Source: Chloroflexi bacterium HGW-Chloroflexi-6 (GTDB lineage: Bacteria; Chloroflexota; Anaerolineae; Anaerolineales; Villigracilaceae). From it: a stretch of 64,000 bases of DNA. Within the stretch, counting starts at the first letter, position 1, and each line of letters starts with the position of its first letter. Below, piece after piece: positions 9,983-18,384 of the stretch. Under the pieces are notes generated by a model. It searched no databases. It worked only from the letters and a program-made list of their open reading frames with translations, and was not told the origin of the DNA. Both the position numbers and the translations under genes were made by a program. The stretch covers positions 124,001 through 188,000 of the forward strand of contig PHBU01000002.1 in assembly GCA_002840685.1 (NCBI GenBank), in the 5' to 3' direction.

Positions 9983-10300
9983 TCGACAGCACCCTTAAAT
10001 GGTATTTTGGGTAAGCTTTCTGTTGATGAGTACAAGCATACCTGTAAAACAAGTCAGCGTCAACGCCAGCAGGGGTGATCGATTTTCACCAACCTGAATC
10101 CGCATCGATTTTATTTTGTAATCACCCCAATGTCACAGGTACATACTTTGCAAAATGGGAGTATCATCCATATAGGACAACGATGGTGATTAATCTGAAA
10201 TAAGTCTGTCTTTCGCAAAGGACGTTTGGGGGAGCATGCCTGCCGGGAAGATTTTCCCGCATTGAACCTTTGCAATTTTTTATTTGAAGGAGAAAAAATT
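9983..10300. other. 318-bp divergent intergenic region upstream of SulP gene
   Basis: It holds an 8-bp inverted repeat GGGGTGAT/ATCACCCC (10072-10079 and 10121-10128). Nearer the SulP gene is a potential folded leader: GCAAAGG (10215-10221) can pair with CCTTTGC (10267-10273), enclosing the hairpin CGGGAA-GATT-TTCCCG (10244-10259). I could not match this to a riboswitch class that I know. AAGGAG at 10287-10292 is the ribosome binding site of the SulP gene. Confidence 0.4.
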
Positions 10301-11959
10301 ATGCCAAGACGCAGTTTGGCGCAACTCTATCGCGATGAGTTTCGCGGTTATTCGTTTGCAACTTTCCAGCGGGATGCTTTGGCCGGTTTGACCGTTGCAG
10401 CAGTGGCTTTGCCTCTGGCACTGGCTTTTGGCGTGGCCTCCGGGGCATCGGCTTCGGCCGGTTTGGTGACTGCCATCCTGGCAGGCATTGTGATTGGCGC
10501 GCTGGCCGGCGCACCTTACCAGATCAGCGGCCCGACCGGTGCGATGAGCGCTGTTTTGATCATGCTTGTCCAGCGTTATGGGCTGACGGGTATCTGGGTT
10601 GCCGGGCTGATGGCCGGGATTTTATTGACCATCATCGGGATACTTCGGCTGGGGCGGTTCATCGCCTTTATCCCTTCGCCTGTTATCACCGGTTTTACAT
10701 CTGGGATTGCGCTGATCATCTTTATCGGTCAGATGGATAACTTCCTGGGGGTAGCCACCGAAGCCGCGGAGTCGGCAATGTTCAAGCTGCTGGTTTATTT
10801 CAAAGGCGGATTTGTTCCCGACTGGCAGGCTGTCTTACTGGGGGTGGTGGTTATCCTGTCGATGTTGTTGTGGCCAAAAAAGTGGAACGCCAAATTTCCG
10901 GCTTCGTTGCTGGGAATTATCCTGGCGACAGCGATAAATGCTTTTGTGCGCTGGGATGTGCCTGTTATCGGTGAGATTCCGCAAACCTTGCTGCTGGCAG
11001 AGCGCCTGAATCTATCCATGATCCCTTGGGCAGATCTGGGTGATTTTGTCGCCCCTGCCCTGACCATCACTGCCCTGGGCGCGATCGAAAGCCTGTTGTG
11101 TGGCGCAGTCGGTTCGAACATGACCGGCATCCGCTTGCAGGCCAACCAGGAGCTGATTGCGCAGGGTGTGGGTAACATGATCATCCCATTTTTTGGCGGT
11201 GTTCCGGCTACGGCGGCGATCGCCCGTGCCAGTGTGGGGATCAAGTCGGGCGGGCAGACGCGCATGGTTAGTTTCATTCATGCGATTGGGTTGCTGCTGT
11301 CGATGTTCCTGCTTGCGCCGGTTATGGCGCGCATCCCGCTGGCCGCCCTGGCGGGCGTGCTGATTGTGACTGCCTGGCGCATGAACGAGTGGGATGGCAT
11401 TCGTTTTATCTTTGGCCACAAGTTCAAGACCGACATCCTGATGTTTTCGGTCACCCTGCTGGCGACCATCAGCCTTGATCTGACCCAGGCGATCTTGATC
11501 GGAACCTTCCTGGCCGGGGCAAAATTTTTGAATGATATTGCAACCATGAGGGTAGATCTGACCGAAGTTGATACGCAGAAACTGAGCCAGCGTGGGATTG
11601 CCACATCAGGCAAGTGTCAGCATGTGCGTGTGGCCTTCCTGACCGGGCCGTTGTTTTTTGCAGCGACTGGTCACTTTAACGAAGCCTTTAGCAACCTGAA
11701 AGATACGCATGCCCTGATCCTATCCATGCGCGGTGTGCCTTTGATTGATACAAGCGGCCTGGAAGCGATCCATCGGCTGCACCTGAAGCTGAAACGCCAG
11801 GGTGGAATGCTGATGTTTTCAGGCGTTCACGACAACGTGATGAACACCCTGCGGCGCGGCGGATTGGTCGAGCATGTTGGCGAGCAGAACTTTTTCTGGG
11901 CCAGCGATGAAGCCATAGTTGAAGCCGAACGGCGCGTTTGTAACTTCTGCGAGTCGTGA
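10301..11959 (+). CDS. SulP/SLC26-family anion transporter with STAS domain
   Basis: 552 residues. The N-terminal two thirds hold ~12 hydrophobic segments with the SulP signature region (DALAGLTVAAVALPLALAFG, then SGPTGAMSAV). Residues ~440-545 form a cytoplasmic STAS domain (ALILSMRGVPLIDTSGLEAI) that carries the conserved DTSG. SulP proteins move sulfate, bicarbonate or other anions, often with Na+ or H+; the substrate cannot be read here. I chose ATG 10301 because AAGGAG sits 8 bases upstream and the protein then starts as SulP proteins usually do. It is monocistronic, with a strong terminator behind. Confidence 0.93.
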   Translation: MPRRSLAQLYRDEFRGYSFATFQRDALAGLTVAAVALPLALAFGVASGASASAGLVTAILAGIVIGALAGAPYQISGPTGAMSAVLIMLVQRYGLTGIWVAGLMAGILLTIIGILRLGRFIAFIPSPVITGFTSGIALIIFIGQMDNFLGVATEAAESAMFKLLVYFKGGFVPDWQAVLLGVVVILSMLLWPKKWNAKFPASLLGIILATAINAFVRWDVPVIGEIPQTLLLAERLNLSMIPWADLGDFVAPALTITALGAIESLLCGAVGSNMTGIRLQANQELIAQGVGNMIIPFFGGVPATAAIARASVGIKSGGQTRMVSFIHAIGLLLSMFLLAPVMARIPLAALAGVLIVTAWRMNEWDGIRFIFGHKFKTDILMFSVTLLATISLDLTQAILIGTFLAGAKFLNDIATMRVDLTEVDTQKLSQRGIATSGKCQHVRVAFLTGPLFFAATGHFNEAFSNLKDTHALILSMRGVPLIDTSGLEAIHRLHLKLKRQGGMLMFSGVHDNVMNTLRRGGLVEHVGEQNFFWASDEAIVEAERRVCNFCES

Positions 11960-11963
11960 TAAA

Positions 11964-12015
11964 CAAAAAAAGCGGAGCACCCGGCAGACTTGTTTGCCGG
12001 GTGCTCTGTTATTTC
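11964..12015. terminator. Bidirectional terminator between SulP and malic enzyme genes
   Basis: 12-bp perfect stem GAGCACCCGGCA (11975-11986) with its complement at 11995-12006. The minus-strand transcript runs into CGCTTTTTTT after the stem; the plus-strand tail (TGTTATTTC) is weaker. Confidence 0.85.
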
Positions 12016-12037
12016 AAAAATGTGTATTTTGGGCTGA

Positions 12038-14302
12038 TTATTTACGGTTGATGGCGTCCATCACGGCCACGGCCGCGATCTGGACGATATCGTTGACCTC
12101 GTCACCGGTTTGCAGAACGTGGATCGGCGCGCCCATCCCGAGCAGGATCGGGCCGATCGCCTTGGCATTGCCGAGGCGGGCCAGCAGCTTGTAGGCGATG
12201 TTGGCGCTCTCGAGCGAGGGGAAAACCAGCACGTTGGCCTCTTTGACCGCGCTAAACGGATAGCGGTTTTCGATGATGTCTGCCACGATGGCGGTATCGG
12301 CCTGCATTTCACCGTCCACCACAAAACCGCCGCGGGCCTTGGTCAGTTCGACAGCCTTGCGCACTTTTTCCGAGAGCGGATGCGGAGTCGAGCCGAAATT
12401 GGAGAACGAAAGGAAGGCAACCCGTGGTTCGAGTTCCAGCTTTCTGGCAAACCCGGCGGCCAGGCAGGCGATTTCGCTTAAATCCTCGGCGCTGGGGTCG
12501 ATGTTGACGGTCGCATCGGTAAACAGGAAGGTGCGGTCTCCAACGATGATGATATACACACCGGCGGCCAGGTTGGTGCCTTTGGCGGTCTTGTGGATCT
12601 GCAGGGCCGGGCGGATAACCTCGGGGTATTCGTAGGTCAAGCCGGAAACAAAGGCGTCAGCATCCCCCATCTTGACCATCATCGGGCCGAGCACATTCGG
12701 TTCGTGGATCATCTTGTTGGCGTGAGCCTGGGTCAGGCCTTTGCGCTGACGTAGCTGGTAATAGGCCTGGCTGTATTTTTCGAGCCCGTCGAAACGGTCC
12801 GGGTCAACCACTTCGGGCTTGAAGTTCAGGTTGAGCAGCTTGATCTTTTCGCTGATGATGTCCGGGCGGCCGATCAGGATCGGTTTGGCAATGCCTTCAT
12901 CCAATACCTGGGCGGCGGCGCGGATGATCTTGGTCTCCTCGCCTTCGCCAAAGACCAGGCGTTTTGTGGCTTTGCTGGCGCGGGCCTTGTTCATGATGAA
13001 GTAGCGTACGCGCTGTCCCTGCCCCTGGCGGAAGGCCAGTTGTTCGCGGTACTCATCGATATCGATTTTCTTGCGGGCCACGCCGGTATCCATGGCGGCT
13101 TTGGCGACTGCCGGAGCCTCCCAAAGTAGAACGCGTGGGTCGAGCGGGGTCGGGATGATGTATTCCGCGCCGAATTTCATGCTCTCAACGCCGTAAGCGC
13201 GCAGCACCGAATCGGGCACATCTTCTTTCGTCAATTTGTAGAGCGCCTGCGATGCGGCAAATTTCATCTCTTCGTTGATGGCGCGGGCGCGCACATCCAG
13301 CGCGCCGCGGAAGATGAAGGGGAAACCGAGCACATTGTTGACCTGGTTGGGGTAGTCCGAGCGTCCGGTGGCGACGATCGAATCGGGGCGGGCTTCTTTT
13401 GCCAGTTCATATTTGATTTCAGGGTCGGGGTTTGCCATTGCAAAGATGATCGGGCGTTCGGCCATCATTTTGACCATTTCGCCTGTCAGAACATTCGCCA
13501 CTGAGAGCCCGTAAAACACATCTGCGCCCTGAATGGCATCTGCCAGGGTGCGGTGACCCTTGTCGTCTACCGCCAGACGGTCTTTGTATTTGTTCATGCC
13601 TTCGGCGCGACCTTTGAAGACAACGCCTTTGGTATCGACCAGCATGATGTTTTCGCGCTTGATGCCCCAACGGATGGCGAGCTCGGCGCACGAAATGGCT
13701 GAAGCGCCTGCCCCGTTGATCACAACCCGAATTTCGGAGTGTTTCTTGCCGACCACTTCCAGGGCGTTGGCCAGCCCTGCAGACGAGATGATCGCCGTGC
13801 CGTGCTGGTCGTCGTGGAAGACCGGAATGTCGAGCATGCCTTTCAGGGTTTCTTCAATGTAGAAACATTCAGGGGCTTTGATATCCTCGAGGTTGATCCC
13901 GCCAAAGGTTGGCGCGATGGCGGCCACCACTTTGATGATTTCATCAGGATCGTGACTGTTGACCTCGATGTCGAACACATCCACATCTGCAAATTTCTTA
14001 AACAGAACGCCTTTGCCCTCCATGACGGGTTTGCCGGCCAGTGCACCGCGGTCTCCCAGCCCGAGGATGGCCGTTCCGTTGGAAATGACCGCCACCAGGT
14101 TGCCTTTGGATGTGTATTCATAGGCCAGCTCGGGGTCTTTTTCGATTTCAAGAACCGGGTGCGCCACGCCGGGCGAATAGGCCAGGCTCAAATCGCGCTG
14201 GGTATCCATTGGCTTGGTGGGAATCACCTCGATTTTTCCCGGCTTGCCTTTGAGACGGTGATACTCGAGCGCATCTTCACGGGTGATTAAAATTTTTGCC
14301 AT
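12038..14302 (-). CDS. maeB: NADP-dependent malic enzyme with phosphotransacetylase-like C-terminal domain
   Basis: 754 residues, the usual size of MaeB-type fusion enzymes. Residues 1-~390 are the malic enzyme part ([11 protein letters not shown] near the start, dinucleotide-binding [24 protein letters not shown]), which oxidatively decarboxylates malate to pyruvate. Residues ~430-754 form the PTA_PTB-like domain, which in MaeB proteins is usually regulatory rather than catalytic. The start ATG has AAGGAG 10 bases upstream. It gives pyruvate and NADPH, and would feed the pyruvate:ferredoxin oxidoreductase encoded elsewhere in this window. Confidence 0.95.
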   Translation of the reverse strand: MAKILITREDALEYHRLKGKPGKIEVIPTKPMDTQRDLSLAYSPGVAHPVLEIEKDPELAYEYTSKGNLVAVISNGTAILGLGDRGALAGKPVMEGKGVLFKKFADVDVFDIEVNSHDPDEIIKVVAAIAPTFGGINLEDIKAPECFYIEETLKGMLDIPVFHDDQHGTAIISSAGLANALEVVGKKHSEIRVVINGAGASAISCAELAIRWGIKRENIMLVDTKGVVFKGRAEGMNKYKDRLAVDDKGHRTLADAIQGADVFYGLSVANVLTGEMVKMMAERPIIFAMANPDPEIKYELAKEARPDSIVATGRSDYPNQVNNVLGFPFIFRGALDVRARAINEEMKFAASQALYKLTKEDVPDSVLRAYGVESMKFGAEYIIPTPLDPRVLLWEAPAVAKAAMDTGVARKKIDIDEYREQLAFRQGQGQRVRYFIMNKARASKATKRLVFGEGEETKIIRAAAQVLDEGIAKPILIGRPDIISEKIKLLNLNFKPEVVDPDRFDGLEKYSQAYYQLRQRKGLTQAHANKMIHEPNVLGPMMVKMGDADAFVSGLTYEYPEVIRPALQIHKTAKGTNLAAGVYIIIVGDRTFLFTDATVNIDPSAEDLSEIACLAAGFARKLELEPRVAFLSFSNFGSTPHPLSEKVRKAVELTKARGGFVVDGEMQADTAIVADIIENRYPFSAVKEANVLVFPSLESANIAYKLLARLGNAKAIGPILLGMGAPIHVLQTGDEVNDIVQIAAVAVMDAINRK

Positions 14303-14372
14303 CTTTTGGTCTCCTTTGGAAAGTTACGAAGAACAGCATAGATTTATTATGGCACAGATCAATCGATTTTCA

Positions 14373-15170
14373 TCATGGCGCTGGCCAGTTGATCTTTGTG
14401 GAAGTCGTATAGCCATGTTTCTCGACGGCATAGACCGCGCCGCTTGAAGCCACCGCGCAGCCGGGACCGTCTTCAACCACGTAACTGGTGGTGTACTGGT
14501 CTGGGATCGAAGCGGTGTACCAGATATAAGCCCCGTTTTGGCAGACAAACAGCTCCAGCATGTAGCCGCGGTCATCATCCTGGGTCATCTTAACCTGATC
14601 CCAACTGATTTTAACCTTTTTATCGCCAACCCGCTCGGCGTATACGTTTTGAGGCGGCTTGTAGAGCACGCTTGGCCCCGGCAGACGCACTTCGGTCATC
14701 AAGATCGTGTTGACATCGCCCACCACATCCACCACCGATGGCGCGACCCAGCAAAAGTAACCGAGCTTGTCGAACTTAATGTAAAGCCACTTGCTGTATT
14801 GGAATCTGCCGCGCACAGTGCCAACATCCCCTGCGTACAGGTCGGCAGCGTGCAGAAAGGCCGTCGAAGGCCCGTAGCGGCAGTGGGCCTGCTTGTTGAC
14901 CGTCACCACCGGAAAGGCAAAAGTGGCGGTCGGCGTAATGGTTGGCGTTTCAGTTTCGGTTGGGGTGAGTGTGATCGTGGATGTTGCGGTGGGGGACGGA
15001 GTGGACGTTTCCGTTAAAGTAGCCGTTGCGCTCGGGGTGGCTGTTTCCGTATGGGCGGGCTCCGTCGCAGTCGGTGGGATGGCTGGATTCCGCCCGATGG
15101 GCAGGTTGCAGGCTGATAGCAAAAAGCCGATCACAAAGATAAAGGGGAGGAGGCGAAGGTGTTTATTCAT
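14373..15170 (-). CDS. Lipoprotein with Thr/Pro linker and SH3-like domain
   Basis: 265 residues. A signal peptide with lipobox LSAC (Cys21) predicts lipid anchoring outside the membrane. Residues ~30-90 are a low-complexity Thr/Pro/Glu linker (repeats of the type TATPSATATLTETSTPSPT). Then comes an SH3-like segment (NKQAHCRYGPSTAFLHAADL), then a fibronectin-III-like strand region with two Cys. This architecture is common in Anaerolineae exported proteins; a cell-wall binding or sensing role is inference. No clear Shine-Dalgarno: TACAAT lies 12 to 7 bases upstream of the ATG, so a leaderless or nearly leaderless transcript is possible. Confidence 0.8.
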   Translation of the reverse strand: MNKHLRLLPFIFVIGFLLSACNLPIGRNPAIPPTATEPAHTETATPSATATLTETSTPSPTATSTITLTPTETETPTITPTATFAFPVVTVNKQAHCRYGPSTAFLHAADLYAGDVGTVRGRFQYSKWLYIKFDKLGYFCWVAPSVVDVVGDVNTILMTEVRLPGPSVLYKPPQNVYAERVGDKKVKISWDQVKMTQDDDRGYMLELFVCQNGAYIWYTASIPDQYTTSYVVEDGPGCAVASSGAVYAVEKHGYTTSTKINWPAP

Positions 15171-15212
15171 AAAATAATTGTACAGACTTTGCCAAAACTT
15201 TGCATCACTCTT

Positions 15213-16136
15213 TTATTGCCCAAGCTGTTTTTGTAGAAATGCGCGCAGGCGTTCACTGAATATTTGAATGTTTTCCGGTTTTTCGATGCTGTGTCCCTCG
15301 CCTTCGAAGAGTATTAGCTCTGATGAGACCCCGGCTGTCTGCAAGGCTGCATGAAACTGTTGCGCCTGATCGACCGGGACGAGCGGGTCCAGCGTTCCGT
15401 GGAAGATCAGAAACGGGGCTGTGAATTGATCGATATGGTAGAGCGGCGAGGCCTCGCGAAATTTTTCGAAGGCGGCCTCCCGTGATTGGCCGATCAGGTT
15501 CAATACTGCGGCTTCGGCGCCTGTCTCGATACTGAGGGGCACGGTCAGGTCCTGGGGCGCGTAGAGGGCCACAACGCAGGTCACGCGACTGGAGTAAGCC
15601 GACAGCGTTGGGTCGCTGTTGTCGCGGGTATCGGTCGTGCCCAGCATGGATGCCAAATGCCCACCGGCTGACCCGCCAATGGCGCACAGCCGGGATGGGT
15701 TGAGATGATATTCTTCGGCCTGAGAGCGGACCCAGCGTACTGCGCGTTGAACATCATCCAGTTGGGCCGGGTATTTGTTGGCTTTATCTTTGACCAGCCG
15801 GTAATTGATGCTAAACGTAATGTAGCCTTCAGCGGCCAGTCCTTTTGCTAAAAAGTCAAAGTCTTGCTTGTCGCCGGCCGCAAAGCCGCCGCCATGGATA
15901 AAAATGAGGGCGGCGCGCTGGGGCTGGCCTGGCTGCCATGGGATTGAATATGTATCCAGCAAAAGAGGTTGGCCGTCCACCAGTCCATATGAAATGTCAC
16001 GCTCAATTTTGATAGGGCTGCTGCCCTGCTGGGAAAACCAGACCGCCGCCAGACTCAAACCGACACAGAGCAGCAGGGCCAGCCCAGGCAGGATGCCGGT
16101 TAGCGGTCTCGAAGGCCGTTTTGTGAGGTTACTCAC
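15213..16136 (-). CDS. Membrane-anchored alpha/beta hydrolase (BD-FAE/HSL-type esterase)
   Basis: 307 residues. A single N-terminal membrane segment (LTGILPGLALLLCVGLSLAA) precedes an alpha/beta hydrolase. The oxyanion motif HGGGF, nucleophile elbow GGSAGG, acid in GTLDPLVP and His in GEGHS are all present. Family members hydrolyse short acyl esters. I place the start at GTG 16136 because GTGAGTAA overlaps the stop of the upstream GDPD gene, a typical coupled junction; longer upstream reading frames are only out-of-frame GDPD sequence. It is probably an extracellular or periplasm-like esterase co-expressed with the phosphodiesterase. Confidence 0.87.
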   Translation of the reverse strand: MSNLTKRPSRPLTGILPGLALLLCVGLSLAAVWFSQQGSSPIKIERDISYGLVDGQPLLLDTYSIPWQPGQPQRAALIFIHGGGFAAGDKQDFDFLAKGLAAEGYITFSINYRLVKDKANKYPAQLDDVQRAVRWVRSQAEEYHLNPSRLCAIGGSAGGHLASMLGTTDTRDNSDPTLSAYSSRVTCVVALYAPQDLTVPLSIETGAEAAVLNLIGQSREAAFEKFREASPLYHIDQFTAPFLIFHGTLDPLVPVDQAQQFHAALQTAGVSSELILFEGEGHSIEKPENIQIFSERLRAFLQKQLGQ

Positions 16137-17022
16137 TGCTTCTTCCCAGCACCTCGAGCAAAATATCGGGCCGGTCGGTGATGATGCCGTCGACACCCCA
16201 GGCAATGTATTCGCGCATCTGGTCGGGGTCGTCAATCGTCCAGGGTTCCACTTTCAGGTTGCGGGCGTGCGCCGCGCGGACGAAGGCAGCGCTCATGACG
16301 GTGATCCCGCTTGATTCTTCGGGCACTTGCAGGCTGTGGTAAACCGGCGAGATCAGCCTGCTCAGGAAAACCTTGCTCAAGAGCACAAAAGTGGTGGTTT
16401 CCTGGCGCGCAGCGGAGGTAGCTACCTCCGGGCATTCGGCGCGGAATTCATCCATGCGCTGATCGTGAAAGGAAGCCACCAGCACCTGATCTTGCATGTT
16501 GTACTTTCTGATAAGGGCGCAGAACGGTTTTGCCATCGAGCGCTCGCTCTTTTTGATCTCGATCACCATTCGGTAATCGGGGAAAGCCTGGAAGATTTCT
16601 TCGAGAGTCGGGATGCTGAGACCCTGACCGCGGAACGGGAAGGTCGCGTCCTCATCCGGCGACCAGCGATAACCAGCATCGAGGGCCTTGATCTCGGCCA
16701 AAGTCAGCTCTTCGACACTGCCGCTGCCATCGGTGGTGCGATCGACGGTTTCATCGTGAATCAGCACCAGCACATCATCTTTGGTGATGTGCAAGTCCAT
16801 TTCGAGCACATCCACGCCCAGCTCGGCCGCGTTCTGGAAGCTGAAAAGCGTTTCGCTGGGCCACAGACCTTCCCCGCCCTGGTGGGCGATGACCATCACT
16901 TCGGGCCGGTCCGCGTAATAGGGGTGTTCGGGGGCCGGTTTGGCGAGCAGCATCCAGACGGCGAGAACGAGGCTGATTGTTGCAAGTATGCCGAGGGTGA
17001 TTCGTAGTGCTTTATTTTGCAT
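16129..17022 (-). CDS. Glycerophosphodiester phosphodiesterase
   Basis: 297 residues with one N-terminal membrane anchor, then the GDPD barrel: VIAHQGGEGLWPSETL (family HRG..PENT, here HQG and SET), EMDLHITKDDVLVLIHDE, ...GIITDRPD at the end. The enzyme releases glycerol-3-phosphate from glycerophosphodiesters. HQG replaces the usual HRG, but the Glu/Asp and second His are kept. The start ATG 17022 has AGAGG upstream and gives a sensible signal anchor. An 18-bp perfect palindrome lies inside the coding sequence (16413-16430). The stop overlaps the GTG of the esterase gene. Confidence 0.9.
   Translation of the reverse strand: MQNKALRITLGILATISLVLAVWMLLAKPAPEHPYYADRPEVMVIAHQGGEGLWPSETLFSFQNAAELGVDVLEMDLHITKDDVLVLIHDETVDRTTDGSGSVEELTLAEIKALDAGYRWSPDEDATFPFRGQGLSIPTLEEIFQAFPDYRMVIEIKKSERSMAKPFCALIRKYNMQDQVLVASFHDQRMDEFRAECPEVATSAARQETTTFVLLSKVFLSRLISPVYHSLQVPEESSGITVMSAAFVRAAHARNLKVEPWTIDDPDQMREYIAWGVDGIITDRPDILLEVLGRSSE
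16413..16430. repeat. Perfect 18-bp palindrome inside the GDPD gene
   Basis: CGGAGGTAGCTACCTCCG is fully self-complementary and is read in frame as part of PEVATSAA. One of several intragenic palindromes in this window. Confidence 0.85.
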
Positions 17023-17049
17023 GATAGCCTCTAAAATAGATTTGCTTAT

Positions 17050-17144
17050 AAACCTGACAGGTCTCATCATGCGCCTTCCCGCCATCGTTTCTGCTTGGAC
17101 AGGGATATCTTTGCGCAAGGCTTCTGTGGAGACCTGTCAGGTTT
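17050..17144. repeat. 16-bp inverted repeat with ACCTGACAGGT core between HDAC and GDPD genes
   Basis: AAACCTGACAGGTCTC (17050-17065) and its exact reverse complement (17129-17144) flank a 63-base spacer and reach the last base of the deacetylase stop codon. The core ACCTGACAGGT recurs near 59270 and, partly, at 59113. There is no T run, so it is not an ordinary terminator. Confidence 0.7.
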
Positions 17145-18196
17145 TATGGGGTTTCACGATGAAAAGCCTCCAGAAAGGCGCAGACGTTCAGGCCGAGGGC
17201 CTCGTTGTTGTAGCCGCCTTCCATCACGGCCAGGGTCGGCAGATTCAGCGCGGCAATCTTCTGCCCGATCTGGCGGATGCCCTCGCGCGTGATGCGGATC
17301 CGGCCGAGCGGGTCTTCGCCGTAGATATCCATCCCGGCTGAAATGACCAGGAAGGATGGATGAAAGGCCGAGATGCGCTCGATGGCTTTTTCGAGGGTCG
17401 CGAGGTAGGCGGCATCGTCCGTGCCGAGCGGCAGAGGATAGTTCTGGTGAAAGCCCAGACCGGCTCCGGCCCCGGTTTGGTCGGCGTAACCGCTGTAGTA
17501 GGGGTACTCGAAGTTCGGATCAGCGTGGATCGAGAGGGTCAGCACGTCGGCGCGTTCGTAGAAGATGTCTTGCGTGCCGTTGCCGGCGTGGTAATCGATG
17601 TCGAGAAGGACGACCCGACCCAATTGAGCCAGCCAGCCCGCGGCGACGGCCGCATTGTTGATGTAGCAATATCCAGCGCAATTGGCACGCCCGGCGTGGT
17701 GACCGGGAGGGCGGCAGAGGGCGAAGGATGAAGGATGAAGGTTGAAGGATGAATTGGCGATGAACTGTGCGCCGCTCAGGGCGCAATTTGCGGCGGCCAG
17801 GGCTGCGGCGTAGGTCCCGGCGACGATCGGGGCCGAGAGATCGGTCATGTAGTATCCGGCGCGGCCCAGCAGGGTTGCGGGGACGTGTCCGCGCGGGCCG
17901 GGCAGGGGGAAGGTGGCCGGCAACAGGGCGGTGCGCTCGTAATCGGTATCTTCGGCCAGCCACTCGTCGAAGGCGGTTCGCAGGAAGTCGAGATAGCTCC
18001 GGTCGTGGACCGCCCGGATCGGTTCCAGACCAAAGTCTGCGGGTGGCGCGATCTCATAACGGTCATCCGCCCGCAGCGCGGAGAGAATCCGCTCCATCCG
18101 CTCGGGCATTTCAAAATTGGTAATCTTTTCGCCGCCGTCGAAGATCTCAAAGGGCGGGGCGTGCTGGCGGTGGGTGGTGGAGTAGAAGACTTTCAT
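17144..18196 (-). CDS. HDAC-superfamily deacetylase (AcuC / acetylpolyamine amidohydrolase-like)
   Basis: 350 residues. The motifs of class II-type bacterial deacetylases are present: RPPGHHA (His166, His167), LDIDYHAGNGT with metal ligands Asp201 and His203, SAGMDIYGEDP with Asp290, and EGGYN. These Zn enzymes remove acetyl groups from polyamines or lysines; the substrate is not evident. Residues ~148-160 (NSSFNLHPSSF) are encoded by a GAAGGATGAAGG-type minisatellite inserted just before the active-site PPGHH loop. The start is the first ATG. No obvious operon partner beyond the downstream GDPD. Confidence 0.9.
   Translation of the reverse strand: MKVFYSTTHRQHAPPFEIFDGGEKITNFEMPERMERILSALRADDRYEIAPPADFGLEPIRAVHDRSYLDFLRTAFDEWLAEDTDYERTALLPATFPLPGPRGHVPATLLGRAGYYMTDLSAPIVAGTYAAALAAANCALSGAQFIANSSFNLHPSSFALCRPPGHHAGRANCAGYCYINNAAVAAGWLAQLGRVVLLDIDYHAGNGTQDIFYERADVLTLSIHADPNFEYPYYSGYADQTGAGAGLGFHQNYPLPLGTDDAAYLATLEKAIERISAFHPSFLVISAGMDIYGEDPLGRIRITREGIRQIGQKIAALNLPTLAVMEGGYNNEALGLNVCAFLEAFHRETP
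17722..17754. repeat. In-frame minisatellite of GAAGGATGAAGGTT units
   Basis: Tandem imperfect units of (GAAGGATGAAGGTT) within the deacetylase gene, encoding NSSFNLHPSSF on the minus strand. Related motifs (GTTGAAGGTTGAA) occur at 34757-34795 and 42825-42858. Confidence 0.7.
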
Positions 18197-18221
18197 AGTT
18201 TAAAAAGACTGGCTGGCGGAG

Positions 18222-18330
18222 CGTAAGGGTAATGGAACACGGATAATGCGGATTTAGCAGATTTTCGCAGATGGTTTTTAAAATTCTGTGCAAACCCGTT
18301 CAATCCGTAAAATCCGCGTTCAATTATGAT
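18222..18330. repeat. Intergenic repeat of ATCCGC/ATCTGC-like units
   Basis: The region between the deacetylase start and the S10 peptidase terminator is built from short variants (GCGGATTTAGCAG, TCGCAGAT, AATCCGTAAAATCCGCG), on both strands. It resembles a decayed dispersed minisatellite; no coding potential seen. Confidence 0.5.
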
Positions 18331-18334
18331 GCCT

Positions 18335-18376
18335 GGGAAAAAAGATAGCCTCCAAAATCTTGCGGTTTTGGAGGCT
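18335..18376 (-). terminator. Terminator of the S10 peptidase gene
   Basis: 11-bp stem AGCCTCCAAAA (18347-18357 with 18366-18376), followed on the minus strand by ATCTTTTTT. Confidence 0.9.
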
Positions 18377-18384
18377 GGGTGGTT

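Noticed and set aside
10201..10300. Known riboswitch (fluoride, c-di-GMP, SAM) before the SulP gene
   Set aside because: None of the conserved core motifs that I know for those classes is present; only generic hairpins remain.
13739..14290. Long plus-strand open frame over maeB
   Set aside because: The minus-strand frame is a complete malic enzyme; the antisense product has no recognisable motif and no ribosome binding site.
17722..17754. Possible CRISPR-like repeat
   Set aside because: The units are ~12 bp, abut each other without spacers and lie inside a coding gene.
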